Positions 52,740-64,000 of a stretch of DNA of 64,000 nucleotides are shown in pieces (within the stretch, counting starts at the first letter, position 1; each line of letters begins with the position of its first letter). Made by a program: the position numbers and the translations under genes. The notes under the pieces are model-generated. The model made no database searches. It was not told the DNA's origin and worked only from the letters and a program-made list of their open reading frames with translations. The stretch is from Neoarius graeffei. Lineage: Eukaryota > Chordata > Actinopteri > Siluriformes > Ariidae. The stretch lies in assembly GCF_027579695.1 (NCBI RefSeq), contig NC_083577.1, positions 57,070,283 through 57,134,282 of the forward strand, written 5' to 3'.

Positions 52740-52757
52740 ACTGAATGCATACACAAT

Positions 52758-53240
52758 GTATGGTGTCATGTATGGTCTCCGTTCCTTTTTGAGTTGTTGA
52801 AATATTGAAAATAATACAAACTTAGTGAATTTTGTAAAAAGTAAATCATAGGAAAGTTATAAAGTTAGCTCCAGGATTATTAGCATCAAACATTTAGTAC
52901 GTTATGACAAAATGTCATAACTAGGTTAACTTCATACTGAAAATATGTGAGAGGGGAAAAAAATTTAAGAGATATATTAAACAAACAAGCAAACAAAAAC
53001 CTTTTAAATCCTGGCTTCTTTGTCACCTCATGTTTATACCCCAGTGAAAGATAAGGTCCGAATGATTGCTTGAGAATTCCTAAACATCCTGGTGCATGAC
53101 TTAAAAAACAACAACAACAACAATAAAATAAAAATGGGAACATTTCCTCTCATATTTTGTATAATGTTATGCTAGTTAACCACAGACGTTTTTCATAAGC
53201 TTATGTAGCTTAACCTTGTAAAACCTTCAGTAGACTCTTC
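52758..53240. other. Intergenic, nothing recognised
   Basis: AT-rich, no open frame of interest. Confidence 0.45.
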
Positions 53241-53436
53241 TGAGTTTGGTCTAATGGTTAGAGAAATGACTATGGGACCAAAAGATCACTGGTTCAATTC
53301 CCTGGACCAGCAGGAATGGCTGAAGTGCCCTTGAGCGAGGCACCTAACCCCCAACTGCTCCCCAGGCTACTCTGGGTATGTTGTATGTCGCTCTGGATAA
53401 GAGCGTCTGCTAAATGCCTGTAATGTAATGTATTGT
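53241..53436 (+). mobile_element. tRNA-derived V-SINE-like element, near complete
   Basis: Head with A box (TCTAATGGTTAG) and B box (GGTTCAATTCC), central GAGGCACCTAACCCCCAACT, tail CTGGATAAGAGCGTCTGCTA then AATGTAATG. It is a SINE, not a tRNA gene. Confidence 0.85.
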
Positions 53437-53846
53437 CTCAAACTTGTATATCTAGGGTTCTCATTACAGCATAAACACTAATTTATCACTATTTTACATT
53501 AAAAAAATGCTTATAAGAAATCATATAATTCAGTGTAAAATTACATACACTACCCTAATTGTTAATCATGTTTCTTTTTTTTTAATCAATATCCATTGTG
53601 CTTAGTCATTTGTACAAAATTAGTTATTTGAGAGTAGCTGCAGTCTGAGCTCTGCCTACATGCCATCTAAATAGTGGCAGGATACAGTGAATCGAGAGAC
53701 TGTCAGACTAACGTTTGATCACATGTAACATCACTGATTTGTAGAAACATTCTTTAATTAACAGCAGGTCAGAAAAAAATATTTAGTAGTTCCTGTTTGT
53801 CAGTTTTATCAAAATTGTATAAAGAATACCTTATGATTTTTCTTCT

Positions 53847-54213
53847 GGGGCGGCACGGTGGTGTAGTGGTTAGCGCTGTCGCCTCACAGCAAGAAGGTCC
53901 GGGTTCGAGCCCCGTGGCCGGTGAGGGCCTTTCTGTGCGGAGTTTGCATGTTCTCCCCGTGTCCGCGTGGGTTTCCTCCAGGTGCTCCGGTTTCCCCCAC
54001 AGTCCAAAGACATGCAGGTTAGGTTAACTGGTGACTCTAAATTGACCGTAGGTGTGAATGTGAATGGTTGTCTGTGTCTATGTGTCAGCCCTGTGGTGAC
54101 CTGGTGACTTGTCCAGGGTGTACCCCGCCTCTCGCCCATAGTCAGCTGGGATAGGCTCCAGCTTGCCTGCGACCCTGTAGAACAGGATAAAGCGGCTACA
54201 GATAATGAGATGA
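53847..54213 (+). mobile_element. DANA/HE1-like SINE (copy 10), 12-bp TSD
   Basis: Sense copy. GATTTTTCTTCT duplicated at 53835-53846 and 54214-54225. Confidence 0.95.
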
Positions 54214-54225
54214 GATTTTTCTTCT

Positions 54226-54890
54226 GCCAAAGACACATGATACAGGCAAAAATATTCACATACCCAGCAATTAATGATTGCCATGACTAAAAGAATGAAT
54301 TTTACAATTTTAAAATGAAAGCAAATGTCTATAATGCAGTATAAATTTATACTATGCTTATATAATCGTATGCTGTCATTTTTATCAAATTTTAAGAAAT
54401 CAATATAAATTTCTACTAGACCGAAGTTCCACTTGCCGTTCACGTAGTGTACCACTAACTGCAGCACTCCAGGAACTGGCCACAGAGTGCCAGCTTATAA
54501 CAATGTTTCCTAGCTCCAGTCCTGGTGACCCACTTCACTGCAAAGTTTCAGTGTTTTTGTGCGCTAATATACTCACACTGCAAAAAATGATATCTTAGCA
54601 AGTGAAAATATATTGAAAATAGTTGAAACGATCTAGTATTTCCTATTAGAAGAATACAAGACACCAATTCTGACATTTTTAAACCTAGTTCAAGATTGCA
54701 ACCAACTTATTCTAAGATGTCTTATCAAGTAAAAATATCTGTCCATGCAGCAAGATAATTTCACTAGTATTAAATAATTTTCTCCTGAAATTCAGTTTTC
54801 AATTTTTTGCAGTGTGCAATTAATCATCTCAATAACAGCCCATGAGAGAGTTCTTAAAGAAAGCACTAAAGACACTTAACACCTCTGCAG
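54226..54890. other. Intergenic, nothing recognised
   Basis: AT-rich sequence before the minisatellite. Confidence 0.4.
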
Positions 54891-54894
54891 AGAA

Positions 54895-57800
54895 GTGCTT
54901 ATTAATCCCACACTAGCCAGCTCCCACAGTCTCTCCTCACCAATCCTACCCACACCCATAGTCCCTCCTCATCAATCCATCTCACTCCCACAGTCTCTCA
55001 TCAATCCTTCTCACTCCCAGTCTCTTCTAGTCAATCCTGCCCACTCCCACAGTTTCTTCTCATCAATCCTGCCACTCCCAGTCTCTTCTCACCAGTCCTG
55101 CCCACTCCCAGTCTCTTCTCACCAATCCTACCAATTCCCACAGTCTTTTCTCACCAATCGTACCCACTCCCAGTCTCTTCTCACAAATCATAACTACACC
55201 CACAGTCTCTTCTCACCAGTCCTGCCCACTCCCAGTTTCTTCTCACCAATACTTCTCACTCCCACAGTCTCTTCTCACCAATCGTACCCAATCCCACAGT
55301 CTCTTCTCACCAATCAGACCTACACCCACAGTCTCTTCTCACCAGCCCTGCCCACTCCCACAGTCTGTCCTCATCAAGCCTTCTCACTCCCACAGTTTCT
55401 TCTCCCCAGTCCTGCCCACTCCCACAGTCTCTTCTCATGAATCCTTCTCATGCCCAGTCTCTTCTCACCAGTCCTGCCCACTCCCACAGTCTCTCCTCAT
55501 CAATCCTTCTCACTCCCAGTCTCTTCTCACCAGTCCTGCCCACTTCCACAGTCCCTTCTCACCAGTCCTACCCACTCCCACAGTCTCTTCTCACCAATCA
55601 GACCTACACCCACAGTCTCTTCTCACCAGCCCTGCCCACTCCCAGTTTCTTCTCACCAATACTTCTCACTCCCACAGTCTCTTCTCACCAATCGTACCCA
55701 ATCCCAAAGTCTCTTCTCACCAATCAGACCTACACCCACAGTCTCTTCTCACCAGCCCTGCCCACTCCCACAGTCTGTCCTCATCAAGCCTTCTCACTCC
55801 CACAGTTTCTTCTCCCCAGTCCTGCCCACTCCCACAGTCTCTTCTCATGAATCCTTCTCATGCCCAGTCTCTTCTCACCAGTCCTGCCCACTCCCACAGT
55901 CTCTCCTCATCAATTCTTCTCATGCCCAGTCTCTTCTCACCAGTCCTACCCACTCCCATAGTCTCTCCTCATCAATCCTTCTCACTCCCAGTCTCTTCTC
56001 ACCAGTCCTGCCCACTTCCACAGTCCCTTCTCACCAATCCTACCCACTCCCACAATCTGTCCTCATCAATCCTTCTCACTCCCACAATCTCTTCTCACCA
56101 GTCATAACTATACCCACAGTCTCTTCTCACCAGTCCTGCCCACTCCCAGTTTCTTCTCACCAATAATTCTCACTCCCACTGTCTCCTCACCAATCCTACT
56201 CACTCCCGCGGTCTCTTCTCATTAATCCTGCCCAGTCCCACAGTCTCGTCTCACCAATCATACCTACACCCACAGTCTCTTCTCACTATTCCTGTCCATT
56301 CCCAGTTTCTTCTCACCAATCCTACCCACTCCCACAGTCTTTTCTTACCAGTCCTGCCCACTCCCACAGTCTGTCCTCATCAATCCTTCTCACTCCCACA
56401 GTCTCTTCTCATCAATTCTACCCACTACCACAGTTTCTTCTCACCAGTCCTGCCCACTCCCATAGTCTCTTCTCACTATTCCTGTCCATTCCCAGTTTCT
56501 TCTCACCAATTCTACCCAGTCCCACAGTCTCTCCTCATCAATCCTGCCCACTCCCACAGTCTGTCCTCATCAATCCTTCTCACTCTCACAGTCTCTTCTC
56601 ACCAATCCTGCCCACAGTTTCATCTCACCCATCCTACCCACTCCCACAGTCTGACATCATCAATCCTACTCACTCCCTCAGTCTCTTCTCATCAATCCTG
56701 CCCACTCCCACAGTCTCTTCTCATCATTCGTACCCACTCCCACAGTCTCTTCTCACCAGTCCTGTCCATACCCAGTTTGTTTTCACCAATCCTACCCACT
56801 CCCACAGTCTCTTCTCACCAATCCTACCCACTCCCACAGTCTGTCCTCATCAATCCTTCTCACTCCCACAGTTTCTTCTCACAAATTCTACCCACTCCCA
56901 GTCGATTCTCACCAATCATAACTACACCCACAGTCTGTTCTCACCAGTCCTGCCCACTCCCAGTTTCTTCTCACCAATAATTCTCACTCCCACAGTCTCT
57001 TCTCACCAGTCCTACCCACTCCCACAGTCTCTCATCAATCCTTCTCACTCCTGCAGTCTCTTCTCATCAATCCTGCCCACTCCCAGTCACTTCTCACCAA
57101 TTCTACCCACTCCCACAGTTTCTTCTCACCAATCATACCTACTCCCACAGTCTCTTCTCACCAATCCTTCTCACTCTCACAGTCTCTCCTCATCAATCCT
57201 GCCCACTCCCACAGTCTGTCCTCATTAATCCTTCTCACTCCCACAGTCTCTTCTCACCAATCCTACCCACTCCCATAATCTGTCCTCATCAAACCTACAC
57301 ACTCCCAGGTCTTTCCTCATCAATCCTTCTCACTCCCACAGTCTGTCCTCATCAATCCTTCTCACTCCCATATTCTCTTCTCACCAATCCTACCCACTCC
57401 CATAATCTGTCCTCATCAATGCTACCCACTCCCAGGTCTTGCCTCATCAATTCTTCTCACTCCCACAGACTCTTCTCACCAGTCCTGCCCACCTTCACAG
57501 TCTCTTCTCACCAATCCTACCTACTCCCACAGTTTCGTCTCACCCATCCTACCCACTCCCATAATCTGTCCTCATCAAACCTACACACTCCCAGGTCTTT
57601 CCTCATCAATCCTTCTCACTCCCACAGTCTGTCCTCATCAATCCTTCTCACTCCCACAGTCTCTTCTCACCAGTCCTACCCACTCCCATAATCTGTCCTC
57701 ATCGAGCCTTCTCCCTCCCACAGTCTCTTCTCACCAGTCCTGCCCACCTCCACAGTCTCTTCTCACCAGTTCTGCCCACTTCCACAGTCTTTCCTCATCA

Positions 57801-58135
57801 ATCCTTCTCACTCCAACAGTCTCTTCTCATCAATCCTACCCACTCCCAGTTTCTTCTCACCAGTCCTGGCCACTCCAACAGTCTCTCCTCATCAATCCTT
57901 CTCACTCTAACAGTCTCTCCTCATCAATTCGACCCACTCCCACAGTCTCTTCTCACCAGTTCTGCCCACTCCCACAGTTTCTTCTCACCAGTCCTGTCCA
58001 CTCCCACAGTTTCTGCTCACCAATCTTTCCCACTCCCACAGTCTCTCCTCACCAATCCTAGCCATTCCCAGAGACTTTCCTCAGCATTCCGGCCTACTCA
58101 CAGTCTCTCTTCACCAATACTGACTGCATCCACAA
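54895..58135. repeat. Large pyrimidine-rich minisatellite
   Basis: About 100 units of roughly 28-34 bp (CACTCCCACAGTCTCTTCTC followed by ACCAATCCTACC), with variants lacking CACAG. A higher-order period of 410 bp is visible: ATCGTACCCAATCCCA at 55281 recurs at 55691, and CTTCTCATGAATCC at 55431 recurs at 55841. The + strand is C/T-rich with little G. The long Ser/Pro frames are artefacts. Confidence 0.96.
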
Positions 58136-58183
58136 AATCTGTGAACAGATTTTAATGGATATTTTTGCTTGTACCTGCCCACA

Positions 58184-58527
58184 GGCGGTACAGTGGTGCA
58201 AGTGGTTAGCCTCACAGCAAGAAGGTTCTGGGTTTGAGCCCAGCGGCCGATGGGGGCCTTTCTGTGTGGAGTTTACATGTTCTCCCTGTGTCTCCGGGTG
58301 CTCCGGTTTCCCCCACAGTCCAAAGATATGTAGGTTAGGCTAATTGGTGGCTCTAAATTGTCCATAGGTTTGAATGTGAGTGTGTTTGGTTGAGAGGAGA
58401 AAACCTCTATAATAATCCAGTAGAAGGCAATGGGAAACCACTACTGTAATGTTCCCGAGAGAGTTTGATGGCTGAAGCCGTCAGAGCGGCCATGTCACTG
58501 TAGTGATATACCAAAATGGATGGATGG
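58184..58527 (+). mobile_element. Divergent SINE in the minisatellite, 11-bp TSD
   Basis: ACCTGCCCACA duplicated at 58173-58183 and 58528-58538. The head is DANA-like but the tail half differs (GAAGGCAATGGGAAACCACT, GCCATGTCACTGTAGTGATA), so it is another subfamily. Confidence 0.85.
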
Positions 58528-58559
58528 ACCTGCCCACAATGGACTTACTTGTTTCCATA

Positions 58560-59110
58560 TACTGTCTATATACATTCTCTCCTCACCAATCCAGCCAATT
58601 CCTGCAGTCTTTCCTCACCAGTTGTGCCAGCTCCCACAGACTCTCCTCACCAATCCTGCCCACCTTCACAGTCTCTCCTCACCAAACCTCCAGGGCATGT
58701 ACCTTCAGACCTGGAGTTAGAGAAGGGTACAGAGCAATATTTATTAATCCCACACCCACCAGTTCCCAAAGGAATTCTGAACAATCCTGCCCACTCCTAC
58801 AGGTTCCCACAGTCTGCCCTCGCCAATCCTGCCCACTCCCACAGACTCTTCCATAGATTCTCATCACCATTAGTGCCTGCCCCCACAATCTCTTCTCACC
58901 AATAGTGCCCACTGCCACAGTCTCTCCTCATCAATTCCGACTGCTCCCACAGTCTGTCCTCACCAAACCTCCAGGGCATGTACCTTCAGATCTGGAGTTA
59001 TAGGGGTGCAGAGCAATGTTTATTAATCCCACACCCACCAGTTCCGAAAGGAATTCTGAACAATCCTGCCCAGTCCAACAGACTCCCATCACCAATACTG
59101 CCATTTCCCA
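58560..59110. repeat. Outlying minisatellite units with 285-bp duplication
   Basis: A block with CCAGGGCATGTACCTTCAGA and GGAATTCTGAACAATCCTGC occurs at about 58685 and again at about 58970. A related TATTAATCCCACAC phrase opens the main array at 54900. Confidence 0.75.
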
Positions 59111-59374
59111 TAAAAAGACTGACCAAAGTTTAACGGTGGTTATTTTTTCATTGTACCTGCCTACAGTATTTTCTAATGGACTTACTTGGTTCCAATATCT
59201 TGAACTAAAAAGTAACTCACATAAAAGTAACTAAAGATGAATCAGTAAATGACACAATTAGTAAAGTCCAATTTACAGCACACACAATAAATGCTTTATG
59301 CACACGATTACCGTGCCATGTCCAAGACACTCATGTTACTTGAGTATGCTGTCTTCATCTCAATAACAAAGGAC

Positions 59375-60690
59375 ACTCAGATACATGCTATCGTCATCTG
59401 AATAACAAAGGAAACTTGTTTCAGGACTGCAATTTATGCATTTTAGCCAGAGAAGACCGGTGGTTTGAAAGAGGAGTAAAAGAAGCCATCTTTGTCAACC
59501 TGGAACGACCATCACTGAATAGAGGAGGTGGTCTGAGACAACACTTATCAGCCACCTACAATGCAGTCCTTGGCACACTTCCCAGAAAACTGAATACACA
59601 TCCACATCAAGACTCAGCTGACTTCAAGGACTCACATGACGGCAGAGGGAGCCAACGACCCACAGATCACCCCAATGACCCTCTAGGCTGCTAAGGTGGG
59701 GTTTACATTAGACCATATCAGCGGATCATCAGATTAACGTTTTTAAAACGATTAGCGTGCACACAGCAACGCCAATACACGATTTGCGTGCACATAGCAA
59801 CGCCAATACACGGATACGCTCGGCTCCGCAGGCATCCTGCGCTCCAAATCACTCCGCCCTGAACAGCGAGTGCCCTCTGGAGGGTGCGCACTCCGGCCCT
59901 GCGCAGCTCACACAGCACGCGAGTATAGTGCACGAGCAGTGATTCGGGACTGAGCCGCTGTGTGTGTGATCTCAGTGCATGTCGGGCATGCGCGTCACTT
60001 ACCACTTGCAAGTGGAAGGATGGCAAGCCTAAAGACAATCATAACTACACAGTGGGCAGTATTTGCATCAGTATTTGCAGTATTTTCATACTTTTATACT
60101 CTTTAATGAAAGGTGATACAAGGCGGACGTCCGCGCCGTTTTTCAGCAGTCGCGTCACATGACCAACGCCAGCGAATCAGGAAGGTGGATGTCACAGTGA
60201 CGTTGTCCAATGACGACGCCAGCTAGAGCTCAGCACAGCGTATCCGCGTATTCTCAATGTTTACACAGCACCGGACCAGAAACGATTTGGATTGAATACG
60301 TGGACCCTGGCGGATTCCCGTTTCCCGGCGTTTCCAGGCGTTTTAATGTAAACGGAGAGTGCATCCACGAAGAAAACGAGACAGATACGGTCTAATGTAA
60401 ACTTGGCCTAACACTGTTCACACCTGGCCTCCAGTGACCCTAACAACCTACAGGATGACTGAGAGGGTCAACGACCCATGTGACCTCAACAACTCTCCTT
60501 AGGGTTGCTTTTGGTCCACTAGAGGATAAATACCTGGAACTCCCCACTAGTCAGACAGAACTGAAGAAGCCTTTGGGATGAGAGGTGAAACGTCTTCAAG
60601 CAAGTCCAGTTATCTTCTTTAGCACCTACGGTTTATGATGACCTGGATGACTGAGAACCTTCACAGACATGTTTATTCAACAAGAAAACT
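59375..60690 (+). mobile_element. Penelope-like element 3' end, split by a MITE
   Basis: 59416-59694 encodes about 92 codons, with AREDRWFERGVKEAIFVNLE and PSLNRGGGLRQHLSATYN, which I recognise from C-terminal ends of fish Penelope-like (GIY-YIG) elements. The TAA stop (59692-59694) is also the target of the MITE 59695-60408. The 3' part resumes at 60412 and has a GATGAGAGGTGAAACGTCTT phrase at 60577-60596. Confidence 0.65.
59695..60408. mobile_element. MITE with TAA target duplication (full copy)
   Basis: Ends GGTGGGGTTTACATTAGACC and GGTCTAATGTAAACTTGGCC, TAA at 59692-59694 and 60409-60411. 714 bp. The copy at 1-563 is its inverse. Confidence 0.85.
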
Positions 60691-60742
60691 AGTCTTCTTA
60701 TATTTCTGTCCTGACAGTTAGCAGAGTCAAAACTGCCCACTT

Positions 60743-62071
60743 CCATCCATCATCTATAACCGCTTATCCTGTCCTACAGGGTCGCAAGCAAGCTGGACTA
60801 TGGGTGAGAGGTGGGGTACACCCTGGACAAGTCGCCAGGTCATTGCAGGGCTGACACAGAGACACACAACCATTCACACTCACATTCACACCTACGGTCA
60901 ATTTAGAGCCACCAATTAACCTAACCTGCATGTCTTTGGACTGTGACCCGGAGTAAACCCGCACGGACATGGGGAGAGCATGCAAACTCCACACACTGGG
61001 CTCGAACCCAGGATCTTCTTGCTGTGAGGCGACAGTGCTAACCACTACACCACCGTCTCATTTAGCCGCTTTATCCTGTTCTACAGGATCGCAGGCAAGC
61101 TGGAGCCTATCCCAGCTGACTACGGGCGAAAGGCGGGGTACACCCTGGACAGGGCTGACACATATGGCCCTTTTCCACTACCCTTTTTCAGCTCACTTCA
61201 GCCCGACACGGCTCGCGTTTCGACTATCTCAAAACAGCACGACTCAGCTCGCTTCAGCCCTGCTTAGCACCCAAAACTCGCACGGTTTTGGAGTGGGGCT
61301 GAAGCGAGCCAAACCGAGCTGAGTGAGGCTGGGGGCGTGAGCAGACACTCCCCTGTGCACTGATTGGTGAGGAGGAGTGTCCTCACATGCCCACACACGC
61401 CCCGCGAGCACGCTGGGATCTGTCAACACCGTAAACCCGGAAGAAGAAGAATTACGAATTACGAGAATTTCTGGAGCCTTATGCACCTCGCCTCATCTAT
61501 ACGCTCTTGCCAGTATCTGTTGGCGTTGTCGGTGACAACAAGCCACAGCACCAAGACCAGCAACACTAACGACTCCATGTCCTCCATGTTTATTGTTTAC
61601 TATCCGGGTCATGAGACTACCGCTTAAAAGATCACTGATGTCACTGTTTGCGCCGCCTAACGACATCACGTGACGTCCACCCACTTTCGCTAACTCCACC
61701 CAATGTGTCCACCCACTTCCAGCCAGCACGGTTCAGCGCGGTTGTAGTCGAAATGCAACTCCAATAGCCCCACTCAGCTCGACTCAGCTCGACTCAGCAC
61801 GGCACGGCTCAGCCGCGTTTGTAGTGGAAAAGCGGCATAAGACACAGACAACCATTCACACTCACATTCACACCTACGGTCAATTTAGAGTCACCAGTTA
61901 ACCTAACCTGCATGTCTTTGGACTGTGGGGGAAACCGGAGCACCCGGAGGAAACCCACGTGGACACGGGGAGAACATGCAAACTCCGCACAGAAAGGCCC
62001 TCACCAGCCTCGAACCCGGACCTTTTTTGCTGTGCGGCGACAGCGCTAACCACTACACCACCGTGCCGCCC
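60743..62071 (-). mobile_element. Two antisense SINEs in tandem within one target duplication
   Basis: CAAAACTGCCCACTT is duplicated at 60728-60742 and 62072-62086. The first SINE (60743-61058) is shortened; the second (61060-62071) is complete but contains the MITE 61165-61836. Confidence 0.85.
61165..61836. mobile_element. MITE inserted in SINE after GGGCTGACAC (orientation 1)
   Basis: Ends TGGCCCTTTTCCACTAC and GTAGTGGAAAAGCGGC, with ATA on both sides. About 672 bp. The short frames in it are not conserved genes. Confidence 0.85.
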
Positions 62072-62086
62072 CAAAACTGCCCACTT

Positions 62087-63100
62087 CTCTGACTTTTGAC
62101 ACTTATTTCATCTGAAAGAGTTACAAATGAAACATTAATTAATAATCTGTGCAACAAGAAAACTGCGATAAATTTAAAGCTCTGCTTTGGACGCGTTAAT
62201 CATTGACTCTGTGCTCATCCTGTCAGAGTCGCTGTTCCGGGTTTGATTACTTTGGCCTGTTTGACTTGTTTTCATGAAGAGGGGGCAGACAGAAACATCT
62301 AACAGCTTATTGCGTGGCTGTGACAACAAAGGTGAGAGGCACGTTTGGAAAATATTGTATTTTGAGGACAGTAACACCGATCAGATATTCTCTTTAAAAG
62401 CGATGCCGTGGGGTGCTCGGTTTAAGGTTGTTGAACGACGTAAGCTCGCTTAGCATATCTGCTGCATTGACTCGATGCTAGCAGGCTAAGCTAGCTGTGT
62501 TGTAATCTTTGCATTCAAATGACATCTCGAACTGTAGGCGAACAAACTCGGATAAATCCTCTAATCAGTGCTTTATGTCATCCTTAACAAGCGCCCATTA
62601 CATGATTTGGGTTGCAGTGTCAACAAATCTGCCTCTGGATCAACTCACGAAGCACAGTGTAATTGATAAGAAAGCTAACAACAAAGCAAAGCCGAGTGCA
62701 TGTCACTTTCAGGCCTGACATGAACAGCGCCTAGCCAAGCTCGTTGTGGGTAAACAAAAGGTGTGATAGAAGAAATAACACTCAATAACGCACTTTAAAA
62801 AAGAAAAAAAAGGTATTGTTTATCAGTCTACCTAACTGTCTAACTAGCTCTCTGTTAGTCTATCCACATGTCTCAGGTGATAAATATATGGTGATGGAAA
62901 TATAAAATACAGTATGTAACACAAACACAGCTTTAAAAAATACATTAAAATACAACTATTAGACTGTTCACTTTATAAATGTTGCTAAGAACAGGCTGTT
63001 TTGCCGGTTTTGGGTGAACAACGTGTTATTGTTTAGATGTTTTTCTTTGCCACGCCCCCTTTTGGCTGTAGCTGAAAAACAGGGTTTAATCTAGAAGCAG
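62087..63100. other. Low-repeat intergenic stretch, possible promoter of next gene
   Basis: This is the only intergenic stretch of about 1 kb here without recognised mobile elements. It has GTGAGAGG after ACAACAAAG near 62330 (a possible non-coding exon end) and GCTAGCAGGCTAAGCTAGCT near 62476. In mammals AKAP11 follows DGKH; a first exon here is only a guess. Confidence 0.2.
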
Positions 63101-63103
63101 TTG

Positions 63104-63559
63104 TACGGAAGCCGAGAGAGGCCCTTCATATAATCTCTTTTTTTATTCACCTTGTTATCCCGAGATAACGACATAATTAATTCAGGATCTCGAGAAAACA
63201 ACACAACTAATTCTAGATCTCGAGAAAACAAGACAATTATTCCGTGATCTCGAGAAAACAAAACAATATTGCCTTATTAGGTGATCGATTATTCCAGACA
63301 TTCTAATGGCCAAAGTTGCGTCTGTACAGAATGAAAAATAGCCCCAAAGTCAGCGTATCACAAGTCTCTTGGCGTACCTGAATGGACCATTTCTCAGCTG
63401 TTTACTCGAGATCATGAAATAACGGTTTTGTTTTTTCGAGATCTCGAATTAGTTGTGGTGTTTTCTCGAGATCCTGAATTAATTATGTCGTTATCTCGGG
63501 ATAACAAGGTGAATAAAAAAAATAAAGGATTATATGAAGGGCCTGTCTCGGCTTCCGTA
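63104..63559. mobile_element. Palindromic MITE with 6-bp TSD and CTCGAGA motifs
   Basis: TACGGAAGCCGAG and its inverse at the ends, CAGTTG at 63098-63103 and 63560-63565. Both arms have GTTATCTCGGGATAAC-like and repeated ATCTCGAGAAAACAA motifs. 456 bp, no frame. Confidence 0.88.
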
Positions 63560-63570
63560 CAGTTGTGTTG

Positions 63571-63709
63571 TCTCATCTCATCTCATTATCTCTAGCCACT
63601 TTATCCTGTTCTACAGGGTCGCAGGAAAGCTGGAGCCTATCCCAGCTGACTACGGGCGAAAGGCGGGGTACACCCTGGACAAGTCGCCAGGTCATCACAG
63701 GGCTGACAC
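63571..63709 (-). mobile_element. Antisense SINE (copy 13), cut by MITE and window end
   Basis: Tail TCTCATCTCATCTCATT and the 3' half of the SINE, running to GGGCTGACAC, where a MITE interrupts it. The rest lies beyond the window. Confidence 0.9.
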
Positions 63710-63712
63710 TTA

Positions 63713-64000
63713 TGCCGCTTTTCCACTACCAACGCGGCTGAGTTGGGCTGAATCGAGCTGAGTGGGGCTGTTGGAGTTGCATTTCGACTACAACCGCGCT
63801 GAACCGTGCTGGCTGGAAGTGGGTGGACACATTGGGTGGAGTTAGCGAAAGTGGGTGGACGTCACGTGATGTCGTTAGGCGGCGCAAACAGTGACATCAG
63901 TGACCTTTTAAGCGGTGGTCTCACGACCTGGATAGTAAACAATAAACATGGAGGACATGGAGTCGTTAGTGTTGCTGGTCTTGGTGCTGTGGCTTGTTGT
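63713..64000. mobile_element. MITE in SINE after GGGCTGACAC (orientation 2), incomplete
   Basis: Begins TGCCGCTTTTCCACTACC after TTA and matches the inverse of the right half of 61165-61836. The window ends inside it. Confidence 0.88.

Larger units (their letters stand above)
48680..52757 (+). other. dgkh: dgkh 3' untranslated region (predicted)
   Basis: About 4 kb of AT-rich sequence follows the stop without another gene. Possible early poly(A) signals AATAAA lie at 49726 and 50785, and two strong ones at 52665 and 52734. It contains many ATTTA pentamers and one complete sense SINE (51072-51434). Its extent is inferred from the signals only. Confidence 0.6.

Noticed and set aside
53241..53320. 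tRNA gene (A and B boxes)
   Set aside because: The boxes belong to a SINE head with a V-SINE-like core and tail; no cloverleaf 3' end.
54895..56166. Ser/Pro/His-rich frames of 137-238 codons
   Set aside because: Produced by stop-free pyrimidine-rich minisatellite units, shared in several frames.
54895..58135. CRISPR-like array
   Set aside because: Units are contiguous variants without unique spacers, in an animal genome.
62509..62718. 69-codon frame in the low-repeat stretch
   Set aside because: No recognisable motif, no splice or start support.

Overview
The window looks like teleost fish nuclear DNA. It carries one large split gene on the + strand with GT-AG introns, embedded in dense fish-type repeats: tRNA-derived SINEs of the DANA/HE1 type with ATGAG-like tails, Tc1 elements, hAT, PIF/Harbinger-like and TTAA-flanked elements, RTE and L2 LINEs, and a Penelope-like element. 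The SINE tails look siluriform (catfish-like), but that is only an impression.

The gene is the 3' two thirds of diacylglycerol kinase eta (dgkh). I could place 21 coding exons between 10545 and 48679. Every exon junction keeps the frame, giving 909 residues: the catalytic DAGKc domain (exons 1-3), a variable acidic linker (exons 4-9), the accessory DAGKa domain (exons 10-15), a eta/delta-specific C-terminal region (exons 16-19) and a SAM domain (exons 20-21). The regulatory N-terminus (PH and C1 domains) must lie upstream of the window. A 3'UTR of about 4 kb ends near 52755. In this report, residue 1 is the first complete codon in exon 1.

Layout: 1-10.5 kb is intron, full of nested DNA transposons and an RTE LINE fragment. 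10.5-11.2 kb holds the catalytic exons. 11.6-18.6 kb holds several repeats that carry a short coding exon and long hairpins. 19-26.8 kb is a large intron with a Tc1 copy, an L2 LINE and a 720-bp near-perfect palindrome. 26.8-34.1 kb is exon-rich and includes an out-of-order duplicate of exon 11. 34.1-39.7 kb is an intron with four layers of nested insertions. 39.7-48.7 kb holds the C-terminal exons and a minisatellite of about 1.9 kb. 48.7-52.8 kb is 3'UTR. 52.8-64 kb is intergenic, with a minisatellite of more than 3 kb, a Penelope-like fragment and SINE/MITE composites.

I see no prokaryotic, viral or CRISPR features. The most unusual signals are: repeat families sharing a phase-1 first exon with hairpins; the dgkh exon-11 partial duplication; the TTAA-flanked palindrome; a 1.24-kb element packed with CTATCGTCA motifs; and one MITE family inserted twice, in opposite orientations, at the same nucleotide site of a SINE.
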